From assembly GCA_016192145.1 (NCBI GenBank), contig JACPUT010000006.1, positions 62,001 to 126,000 on the forward strand: DNA of 64,000 nucleotides. The letters run 5' to 3'. The notes under the pieces are model-generated. The model worked only from the letters and a program-made list of their open reading frames with translations, did no database searches and was not told where the DNA came from. Positions 26,663 through 33,171 of the stretch are shown piece by piece (position 1 is the first letter of the stretch; every line of letters begins with the position of its first letter). The DNA comes from Acidobacteriota bacterium (lineage in GTDB: Bacteria; Acidobacteriota; Holophagae; Holophagales; Holophagaceae). Made by a program: the position numbers and the translations under genes.

Positions 26663-27109
26663 TCAGGTCCCGAACTGGGTGAGGTGATGGTTGAAGTGCT
26701 TGTAGCAGAACACCCCCCAATCGCGGCCGGTCATGGGGCCGAACAGGGCGTGGGGAGGCCAGGGGCCCAGGGGATCAGCCTCCGCGAACCGTTCGACCAG
26801 GGCGCGAAGCGCGGCGAGGTCCACATCCCAGGCGGTCGGTCGCGAGATAAAGGCGTCCGGGGGCCCCTGAACCCATCCCCTTGGCCAGGGGAAGAGGTAG
26901 ATCGACGCGAATCGGATCGGAGCCCATCGGAGCAGGCCAGGCACCGGCCTGCTCGGGATATCCCCAAGGGCATGGCGCATCTGATCGGTCAGGTGGGCGA
27001 CCATGCGCGGCGCGTCCATGCGGCCCCACCGGGCCGGGGCATCAGGGCTGAGGTTCGCCAAGCGGCGAAGAATCGCCTGATGGTCCGGGGGGTTGAAGAA
27101 GGTCCGCAT
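26663..27109 (-). CDS. DUF1569/DinB-like protein
   Basis: A 148-residue protein matching the DUF1569 group of DinB-like four-helix proteins: NLSPDAPARWGRMDAPRMVAHLTDQMRHAL near residue 18 and FCYKHFNHHLTQFG at the C terminus, with His residues that could bind metal. Function unknown. It follows the VOC gene by 25 bases on the same strand. Confidence 0.8.
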   Translation of the reverse strand: MRTFFNPPDHQAILRRLANLSPDAPARWGRMDAPRMVAHLTDQMRHALGDIPSRPVPGLLRWAPIRFASIYLFPWPRGWVQGPPDAFISRPTAWDVDLAALRALVERFAEADPLGPWPPHALFGPMTGRDWGVFCYKHFNHHLTQFGT

Positions 27110-27134
27110 CACGGGTTTAGGGCGCTTGGAGTGG

Positions 27135-27512
27135 CTAGGAACCAGCGCTCGGTTGAACCTGCCAAAGCCCCTGTTGAATGCCGCCGATCTCGAAGATGGA
27201 GATCCGCCCCCAACCCGCCAGATCCATGGACTCCAGAAGGATCTGGCCGCCGGCCTGCTCCGCCGCGCGGGTAGCCGCGTCGAGATCGGGCACCCGGATG
27301 TAGGTGCGGACGACGGGCACCTCAGATTCATGGAGCGGTGCCCGGATGCCGCACAACGAACCGCCTGGGAGCGCAGCCACCACCGCCTGGCCAAGCTCCG
27401 GCACCGCGGCCTGGAACCGCCAGCCCAGGGCCGTGGTGTAAAGCAGGCGGGCCCGGTCGACCTCCGGCGTGACGATTTCCAGATAGTGGATCGGGCTCTC
27501 GGGGGCAGCCAT
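27135..27512 (-). CDS. VOC-family (glyoxalase-like) protein
   Basis: A 125-residue protein with two beta-alpha-beta-beta-beta modules: HYLEIVTPEVDRARLLYTTALGW at the N terminus and VVRTYIRVPDLDAATRAAEQAGG near residue 75. Members include glyoxalase I and dioxygenases, and substrate cannot be told. The ATG at 27512 begins the domain. It lies just beyond the last attC site, so it may be the chromosomal neighbour of the array or a terminal cassette. Confidence 0.85.
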   Translation of the reverse strand: MAAPESPIHYLEIVTPEVDRARLLYTTALGWRFQAAVPELGQAVVAALPGGSLCGIRAPLHESEVPVVRTYIRVPDLDAATRAAEQAGGQILLESMDLAGWGRISIFEIGGIQQGLWQVQPSAGS

Positions 27513-27568
27513 GGGAGCGCCTCTTCGTGATTGTCGTTGAGCGGAGGGTTCTCGAACTTCGGACTGAT

Positions 27569-27634
27569 ATCTAACAATCGAAACCACCAGCGACGCCGCA
27601 TATCGGCAACGTCTGGTGCATTGAGTGGTTAGGC
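27569..27634 (-). repeat. attC site 1
   Basis: Boxes ATCTAAC and GTTAGGC flank paired arms CACCAG/CTGGTG and CGACGCCG/CGGCAACG. It lies 14 bases after the stop of the 155-residue cassette gene. Confidence 0.87.
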
Positions 27635-27648
27635 GAGAGATCGAATAT

Positions 27649-28116
27649 TCATTTTTGTTTTGCCCGCAAGTACCCAGGGATATTGACCACCCCAGAGCCA
27701 ACAACTTTCAATCCATTCTTGGTTGTCACAACGCGAACTATGACAGTGAACTCAGGCCAGTCCACTCCTTGCAGGAGGACATAACCCCTCTGATCAAGGC
27801 ATCGAAGAAATTTAACCCCCTTATCCGGATAATCCTGACTGTCGAGAACCACATCACTGTCCCAGCCTAGCTCAGGATCTTGTGCTAAGCCTTTTGCCTC
27901 TTCGGCCTTGTAGCTCGAAATAAATCCCTTCGTGACAAGTTGGTTGGAACCAAGCCAGCCTTCAGTGTTCATCGTTTGTCCCGCTTTCACACTTTTCTCG
28001 CGGAAGGCGATGTACTGATTCAGGAATGCAATAGCCACCTGAGCCCGTTCCTTGCAATCACCAGAGCGGCCTATGGATGAGGAAAGTAGAACGATGAGGA
28101 GGATGAAATGTCTCAT
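27649..28116 (-). CDS. Cassette-borne secreted protein, unknown function
   Basis: A 155-residue protein with a signal peptide (MRHFILLIVLLSSSIGRSGD). The mature part starts with a helical stretch (ERAQVAIAFLNQYIAFREKS) reminiscent of DUF3828-type periplasmic proteins, then ends in a beta-rich segment (FTVIVRVVTTKNGLKVVGSG). The family assignment is weak. The ATG is 8 bases from attC2 and the AGGCGAG of the attC box may act as ribosome site. The gene and attC1 form one cassette. Confidence 0.8.
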   Translation of the reverse strand: MRHFILLIVLLSSSIGRSGDCKERAQVAIAFLNQYIAFREKSVKAGQTMNTEGWLGSNQLVTKGFISSYKAEEAKGLAQDPELGWDSDVVLDSQDYPDKGVKFLRCLDQRGYVLLQGVDWPEFTVIVRVVTTKNGLKVVGSGVVNIPGYLRAKQK

Positions 28117-28123
28117 GGGACTC

Positions 28124-28189
28124 GCCTAACTTTCGAAATCACCAGCGGTGGCGCGTAGCGCCAGCGTCAGGTGCATTGAGTGGTTAGCC
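28124..28189 (-). repeat. attC site 2
   Basis: Boxes GCCTAAC and GTTAGCC, with arms around a GGCGC-GTA-GCGCC tip. It is nearly identical to attC4 between the boxes. Confidence 0.9.
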
Positions 28190-28198
28190 GATGAGCCG

Positions 28199-28936
28199 CT
28201 AGCAACCAACAGAGTAATGCTCAGCAATCCAAGTCACTATTTCTTTGCTACTCCCTTTCGGGCTGACAAATAGCGTTGGCTTTGAGACGTTGTAGTGATC
28301 CGTTAGATCAATCAACAAATCTATTGCTCCGTCTGCGTTCAGATCTCCAGCCCACAGCAGTTTGACCCTCCCCCCATCCCCTCGGCCATCGTAGCGACCA
28401 CCCTCGTACGAGACCTCAAAGGAGATCAATGATTGCTTCGTGGCCCCTGTTTGGAGCAATAGAGCAGCGGCACATTTCTCGTACCGGCCTGTACCCATGG
28501 GTGGTGCACAAACTAGGGTAAGAGAATATGATTTGCCCGCCTTGGTTGTAAGGCGAAGGGGCTTGTTGGGAATTAATTCTCGTGCCGATGAATTTGTTTC
28601 GGCTGGGCCTGCGGTGGTTCCAGGGATTCCGCGGAAGAGGAGTATTGGGTTGCCGAGTTTTTCTTTGATGGAAATGCGTTTCCCCGACTTGGTACCTACT
28701 GGATCCACGCCTGCATCCTCAAATGCTCTGACTCGTATCGTCACATCGGCTATCTCGGACTTTCCTCTGCCCGTTTGGACAACCGCAAGCCAATGCTCGC
28801 CAGATGCGACAGATACTTCATCCCCGTGGTAATCGCCGGGTGGCATGATTTGCGGCTTTGGCACCTTCGGGTCGCCTGCAGTCATGGCCTGAGAAACGAT
28901 CAATGCCATGAAGAATTTGAAGCAATTGGATCGCAA
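28199..28936 (-). CDS. Cassette-borne secreted protein, unknown function
   Basis: A 245-residue protein with an N-terminal signal sequence (FFMALIVSQAMTAGD). The C-terminal half has LLWAGDLNADGAIDLLID, an FG-GAP or EF-hand-like Asp-rich turn seen in secreted proteins, followed by DHYNVSKPTLFVSP. No family is recognised. The likely start is TTG at 28936, five bases after AAGGGGAG; an internal ATG nine codons on is possible. attC2 follows the stop by 9 bases. Confidence 0.78.
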   Translation of the reverse strand: MRSNCFKFFMALIVSQAMTAGDPKVPKPQIMPPGDYHGDEVSVASGEHWLAVVQTGRGKSEIADVTIRVRAFEDAGVDPVGTKSGKRISIKEKLGNPILLFRGIPGTTAGPAETNSSARELIPNKPLRLTTKAGKSYSLTLVCAPPMGTGRYEKCAAALLLQTGATKQSLISFEVSYEGGRYDGRGDGGRVKLLWAGDLNADGAIDLLIDLTDHYNVSKPTLFVSPKGSSKEIVTWIAEHYSVGC

Positions 28937-28986
28937 GGTGACTCCCCTTCTGCATAAGCTTCAAGTCGTCCCAATCAAACATCATC

Positions 28987-29053
28987 GGCTAACGTTCCGA
29001 CATCACCGGCGTGGCCGCTCGCGGCCACGTCCGAGTGCATGGAGCGGTTGGGC
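28987..29053 (-). repeat. attC site 3
   Basis: Boxes GGCTAAC and GTTGGGC, with a long GC stem GTGGCCGC/GCGGCCAC. It diverges more from the other three sites. Confidence 0.85.
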
Positions 29054-29065
29054 CGGGAATCGCGC

Positions 29066-29287
29066 TCATGAGACCTCCGCCAATAGTGATGCCGGGATGT
29101 GGTGAGGGGAAAACTGCTTAACGAAGACGGATCTTGTTGAGGTGGGAACGGCTGATGAGATCTTACCGACCAAAGAAGCCTGAGTGGGAACGATGGATGA
29201 GAATGCCGGAATCAAGAACAGGCCAGCGAACGAACAACACCCGGCGATGGAACCGATGATCGTGCGACGAGCGGACGGGTGGAGCAA
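29066..29287 (-). CDS. Possible small cassette ORF, membrane protein
   Basis: A 73-codon frame between attC4 and attC3, on the cassette-sense strand, with one hydrophobic segment (IIGSIAGCCSFAGLFLIPAF). The only start is a TTG with no clear ribosome site, so coding status is doubtful. Stop lies 13 bases before attC3, as expected of a cassette gene. Confidence 0.35.
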   Translation of the reverse strand: MLHPSARRTIIGSIAGCCSFAGLFLIPAFSSIVPTQASLVGKISSAVPTSTRSVFVKQFSPHHIPASLLAEVS

Positions 29288-29303
29288 GAAATCTTACCGA
29301 GCG

Positions 29304-29369
29304 GCCCAACTTTCGAAATCACCAGCGGTGGCGCGTAGCGCCAGCGTCTGGTGCATTGAGTGGTTAGGC
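29304..29369 (-). repeat. attC site 4
   Basis: Boxes GCCCAAC and GTTAGGC; the interior matches attC2 in all but one or two bases. Between this site and the array edge at 29610, a 240-base cassette holds no convincing gene. Confidence 0.9.
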
Positions 29370-29622
29370 GCCAGGCTCGATCAACATCGACCGAAGGGCG
29401 AAGACCACCTGGGATGGAAAGAACTTAAGGTTGGGCAGGAAAAGTTGCCAGCGAACTCGGTGTTGAATTTGTGTGCGCTGGACGGGCGGAGCGTGAGCTT
29501 GAGTAAAGAATGGCAGGGGCCGAAAGAACTGTGAATCGAAGTCGTGGACCCAAAATCGTCGTGGAGAAGATGATGGCGTGGTGCCTGACCGATGCCCGAT
29601 TCGGGGGGCGACTAACTTTGCA

Positions 29623-30273
29623 TTAAGCCGGCCCATCCGCGATAAGGATGGCGGGCTCGAAGGGCAGGCCTTCGGCTTCCTTCGGGGTCTTCATGCCCCA
29701 GAGGACGAGGCGGTGGGCGTAGGGGGCCCAGAGTTCGGGGCGGGCCTTCACGGCGGCGAGGGGCGGGTGGAGCATCAGCTCGGGGGGCAGGTCGCCCAGC
29801 TCGTCGGCGGTGAGGTCCATGGCTTCGTCGGGCTCCCACAGGAAGCCGCAGCGGGCCTCGGGGCACTCGGCCCAGAGCTGCAGCACTTCGGTGTGTTCGA
29901 AGCTGGAGAAGAGCACGCGGGGGAGGGCGTCTTCCGCATCCACGGCGGCGAGGGCCTGCTGCCAGCCGGGCTCGCCCTTGAGCTCCACGTTGATGAGCTT
30001 GGCGGGGAGTTCCAGCACGTCCGAGAGGCGGGGCACGGGCTCGCCGTTGGTGAGCTTGGGCAGCTCCGAGGCCTTCATCTGCCGCAGGGTGCCGCCGCCC
30101 TGGGCGGTGCGGTCCAGGGTGTCATCGTGGAGCACGGCGCAGACGCCATCGCGGGTGGGCTGCACATCCAGCTCGAAGCCATCCATGCCCGCGGCGAGGG
30201 CGGCGCGGAAGGCTTCCATGGAGTTCTCAAGGTGCTTCGAGGAATAACCGCGGTGGCCGAGGATGAGGGGCAT
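29623..30273 (-). CDS. Glycerophosphodiester phosphodiesterase family protein
   Basis: A 216-residue GDPD TIM barrel. Catalytic features are LGHRGYSSKHLENSMEAF at the N terminus (His 7, Arg, Glu), ELDVQPTRDGVCAVLHDDTLDRT near residue 34 with metal-ligand Glu and Asp and the second His, and NVELKGE near 95. It hydrolyses glycerophosphodiesters to glycerol 3-phosphate and alcohols. There is no signal peptide. The ATG at 30273 begins the fold. The cassette array joins just after its stop codon. Confidence 0.9.
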   Translation of the reverse strand: MPLILGHRGYSSKHLENSMEAFRAALAAGMDGFELDVQPTRDGVCAVLHDDTLDRTAQGGGTLRQMKASELPKLTNGEPVPRLSDVLELPAKLINVELKGEPGWQQALAAVDAEDALPRVLFSSFEHTEVLQLWAECPEARCGFLWEPDEAMDLTADELGDLPPELMLHPPLAAVKARPELWAPYAHRLVLWGMKTPKEAEGLPFEPAILIADGPA

Positions 30274-30301
30274 GGGGACTCCTGGGAATTCCAAGGAAGA
30301 G

Positions 30302-30405
30302 GCTGGACACAGAGGACACGGAGCGAGCACAGAGGACGCGGAGGAAAAGCCTATGGGCCCTTATTCTGCGTCCTCTGTGGATTTTCTGGGTCCTCCGTGT
30401 CCAGC
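30302..30405. repeat. ACAGAGG-type intergenic inverted repeat
   Basis: The left arm (30303-30345) reads GGACACAGAGGACACGGAG with a second partial repeat, and the right arm (30366-30405) is the complement ending CCTCCGTGTCCAGC. It lies between the GDPD and ThrE-like genes, nearly touching the latter's stop. Confidence 0.85.
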
Positions 30406-30409
30406 GGTT

Positions 30410-31627
30410 TTAGATCGGCGGCCGCTCCGGCCCCGCCAGGTGCGCCAGCAGCAGGCCGAAGAGCAGGGCCACGGCGAGGAAGAGCATCTGGAAGGCGGTG
30501 TCGAGGCCCGAGACCACCTGGTTCTGGAAGATGCTGGCGAGGCCGCGGAAACCGAGGGAGCCGGGCACGAGCACGAGGAGGCCCGGCAGCAGCGTGAGGG
30601 AGGGGGTGCGGTGGGTGAACTGGCTGAGGAGGTTGCTGCCCAGGGTGATGGCGAAGGCGCCCATGGCGGCGCCGAAGCTGGCGCCGAGCCAGTGGGCGCC
30701 GAGGCGCGTGCCGGCCATGGCGAGGAGGCAGCCGCCGAGGATCCAGGGGTAGTCGCGCCACCGGGCCTGGAAGAGCACGAGCAGGCCCAGCGCGAGGCCC
30801 GCCACGGGGAGGTACTGGAAGGCCTCCGGCAGGGGATGCACCACGTGGAGGTGCTGATGGATGGGAAGCAGCTTCAGGGCGCTGATGCCCAGATGCTGGC
30901 CGAGGGCCGCGCCGAAGGCCAGCTGCACGAGGGTGATGCCCACGTCGGCGAGGCGGGCTGCGCCGGCCACGAGGTTGCCCGTGGAGAGCTCGTTGAGGGA
31001 GATGAGCAGCTTGAGCCCGGGGAAGAGGATGATGAGGCCCGCGAGCACCACCAGCTTCACCGAGGCGTAGGGCGCCATGAGCGCACCGGCCAGGGCCACG
31101 AGGGTGGCCGCCAGGGCGGGCAACACCCGGGCGAGGGTGGGCCGGAAGTCGGAACCCACGGCGAGCACGCCCACGAGGAGGCCCAAGGGGATGGCCACCA
31201 GCATCTCGTGCCACCCGCCGCCCAGCACGCCCGCGGCCGCGCAGGAGACGAGGCCGAAGCAGGGCACGACGACCTTCAGCGGGTGGCGGGAGGGCCGCGC
31301 CATCAGGGAGCGCAGGCGATGCAGCCCGCCCTCGGGCGTGAGGTGCCCGCGCATGACGGCATCGGTGAGGAACTTCAGCTCATCGAGTTTCGAGAGATCG
31401 GGGTTGCCCGCGCCCTGCCGCACCACGTGGGTGCGGTGCTGCTCGCCTTCCTGGAGGTTGGCGATGAAGGCCGTGGGCAGGGCGAAGAAGTCGCCCTCGA
31501 TGCCCAGCGACGTGCACATCTCCTCCAGGGCCTCCTCGAAGCGGTGCGCGGGCACGCCCAGGGTCTGCATGGCCTTACCCAGCTCGAGCACGAAGGCGGA
31601 GCGGATATCCGCGGCGGGAACGCTCAT
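30410..31627 (-). CDS. ThrE-like threonine/serine exporter family protein
   Basis: A 405-residue membrane protein with the two ThrE parts. The first (PF06738 type) has a cytoplasmic N-terminal segment VPAHRFEEALEEMCTSLGIEG and about five membrane segments. The second (PF12821 type) supplies about five more, ending in a hydrophobic helix near the C terminus. Known relatives export threonine and serine. Start at 31627 is chosen; upstream codons derive from a heptad repeat. Confidence 0.85.
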   Translation of the reverse strand: MSVPAADIRSAFVLELGKAMQTLGVPAHRFEEALEEMCTSLGIEGDFFALPTAFIANLQEGEQHRTHVVRQGAGNPDLSKLDELKFLTDAVMRGHLTPEGGLHRLRSLMARPSRHPLKVVVPCFGLVSCAAAGVLGGGWHEMLVAIPLGLLVGVLAVGSDFRPTLARVLPALAATLVALAGALMAPYASVKLVVLAGLIILFPGLKLLISLNELSTGNLVAGAARLADVGITLVQLAFGAALGQHLGISALKLLPIHQHLHVVHPLPEAFQYLPVAGLALGLLVLFQARWRDYPWILGGCLLAMAGTRLGAHWLGASFGAAMGAFAITLGSNLLSQFTHRTPSLTLLPGLLVLVPGSLGFRGLASIFQNQVVSGLDTAFQMLFLAVALLFGLLLAHLAGPERPPI

Positions 31628-31643
31628 GCGAGATCCTGTGGGA

Positions 31644-31758
31644 GGCTCTGGGCTATCGGCTCTCGGCTCTGGCTGGGTGCGGCAATTCCGGTCGGTGAGG
31701 CCAGGGTCGAATCCTTGAACGCCCGGGATCTGCAAGAGCCCAGAGCCCAGAGCCCATG
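31644..31758. repeat. GGCTCTG-type heptad inverted repeat
   Basis: The left arm (about 31644-31674) has GGCTCTG, GGCTATC and GGCTCTC heptads. The right arm (31734-31758) has the complementary CAGAGCC units. It lies between the ThrE-like and FAD-oxidase genes. Confidence 0.85.
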
Positions 31759-31793
31759 GCCCCTCAGGGGTGCGCCCTCAGCTCGAATCGGTT

Positions 31794-33128
31794 TCATAGC
31801 ACCTTCCCGGGGTTGAAGATGTTCCGGGGATCCAGGGCCGCCTTGAGGGCGCGGAACTGGGCGAGGTCGGCGGCGGGGGTGAAGGCGATGAGCGCCTCCC
31901 GTTTGGCGAGGCCCACGCCGTGCTCGCCGCTGAGCGTGCCGCCGAGTTCCACGCAAAGGCGGAACAGGGCCATGAGCTTGGTCTCGAGGGTGGCCGCGTC
32001 GAGCTCGCCCGCGGAGAGGAGGTTCACGTGCAGGTTGCCATCGCCCAGGTGGCCGTAGGTGACGCAGGGGATTTCCAGGCGCTGGAGACCCTCAAAGAAC
32101 TCCGGCAGCCGCGAGCGGGGCACCACCACGTCCTCGCTGACCTTGCGGGGGTAGCGCTCCTTGAGGAAGACGGAGGTCATGCGCCGGATGGCCCAGAGCG
32201 CCTCGCGCTGGCGGTGGTCCGTGGCGGCCTGGAGCTCAGCGGCGGCATCCCCGAGCACCGCCACGAGCCCGTCGAGGAAGGCCTCCGACGTGCATCCGCG
32301 ATCGTCGAACTCCAGGAGGGCGAGGGCTTCGCCGGGCATGCGGCGGGCGGCCTCGGGGCCGTGGGCGCGGAGCTCCGCGAGCACGGCGGGATCCCAGAAC
32401 TCGAAGGCGCAGGGGAGGTAGCCCGCGGCGCAGAGGCGGCCGGGAAGCTCCAGCAGCTCCTCGAAGCGGGCCACGGGCAGCAGCAGGGTGAGGCGCTCGA
32501 TGGGCTTCGGCGCGAGGCGCACCGTGGCGCCAAGGATCATCCCGAAGATGCCCTCGCTGCCCAGGAGGAGCTGGCCCATGCAGGGCCCCGCGTTGGCCTT
32601 CACGCTGGCGATGCCGAAATGGTGGATCTCGCCGTCGGCCAGGAGCGCTTCCACGGCCAGCACCCAGTGGCGCGTCATGCCGTACTTGCAGGCGTTGGGG
32701 CCGCCGGCGTTGGTGGCGAGTGTGCCGCCGAAGGCGCACTGGTCCCAGGAGTTCGGATCGGGGGGATAGAAGAAGCCCGCCGCGTCGGCGGCCGCCTTCA
32801 CGTCCTTCAGGAGGGCGCTGGCCGGCGCCGTGAGGCAGAGATCCCGTGGGTTCACCTCGATGGCTCCCGGCCAGGCCCCCAGATCCACCACGATGTCCTG
32901 GGGTCGCGCGAGGCAACCGCCGGCCTTGCCCGTGCCCGTGCCCCGGGGGACGAGCCCGATGCCCTCGGCCGTGGCCCAGGCCACGAGGGCCCGCAGATCC
33001 TCCGGGCTCGTGGGGCGGGCCGCGGCCCGGGGCCGCGCGCCGGGGACGTGGCTCTCATCGGCCATGAAGGGCGCCAGGTCGGCTTCATCCACGATCCATT
33101 GGCCGTGGGGCATGCGGGGAAGCGGCAT
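31794..33128 (-). CDS. FAD-linked oxidase (GlcD/D-lactate dehydrogenase family)
   Basis: A 444-residue flavoenzyme of the VAO/PCMH superfamily. The FAD-binding domain is at about residues 35-215 (LVPRGTGTGKAGGCLA; GGTLATNAGGPNACKYGMTR). The C-terminal FAD-oxidase domain has YGHLGDGNLHVNLL near 357 and the conserved GTLSGEHGVGLAKR near 398. GlcD-type enzymes oxidise 2-hydroxyacids; no glcE or glcF gene is adjacent, so it may be a stand-alone D-lactate dehydrogenase-like enzyme. Confidence 0.88.
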   Translation of the reverse strand: MPLPRMPHGQWIVDEADLAPFMADESHVPGARPRAAARPTSPEDLRALVAWATAEGIGLVPRGTGTGKAGGCLARPQDIVVDLGAWPGAIEVNPRDLCLTAPASALLKDVKAAADAAGFFYPPDPNSWDQCAFGGTLATNAGGPNACKYGMTRHWVLAVEALLADGEIHHFGIASVKANAGPCMGQLLLGSEGIFGMILGATVRLAPKPIERLTLLLPVARFEELLELPGRLCAAGYLPCAFEFWDPAVLAELRAHGPEAARRMPGEALALLEFDDRGCTSEAFLDGLVAVLGDAAAELQAATDHRQREALWAIRRMTSVFLKERYPRKVSEDVVVPRSRLPEFFEGLQRLEIPCVTYGHLGDGNLHVNLLSAGELDAATLETKLMALFRLCVELGGTLSGEHGVGLAKREALIAFTPAADLAQFRALKAALDPRNIFNPGKVL

Positions 33129-33171
33129 GGCCCAAGTGTGCCCCAGCTATGTGGCCGGGATACACTCGCAT

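Larger units (their letters stand above)
27569..29616 (-). mobile_element. Integron cassette array without integrase (CALIN)
   Basis: Four attC recombination sites of 66-67 bases are spaced 489, 797 and 250 bases apart. Each is bounded by RYYYAAC and GTTRRRY boxes and folds into an imperfect hairpin. The cassette genes all lie on the minus strand with an attC just after each stop, as in mobile cassettes. GTTAGTC at 29610-29616, seven bases past the glycerophosphodiesterase stop, looks like the upstream junction. No IntI gene is present in the window. Base composition in the larger cassettes is clearly less GC-rich than in the flanks. Confidence 0.85.

Noticed and set aside
26663-27512. VOC and DUF1569 genes as a fifth integron cassette
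   Set aside because: They follow attC1 in the right orientation but no attC was found after them near 26640-26662, so they are left as flanking genes.
28440-28832. Plus-strand frame within the 245-residue cassette gene
   Set aside because: It is antisense to a gene with a signal peptide, ribosome site and adjacent attC.
29364-29636. A 90-codon frame in the fourth cassette
   Set aside because: Its only start lies inside the GDPD gene and no internal start is plausible, so the cassette is treated as lacking a gene even though the stop falls in the attC.
29370-30273. An integron integrase or full attI site next to the array
   Set aside because: The neighbouring gene is a glycerophosphodiesterase, and no tyrosine recombinase is encoded in the window.
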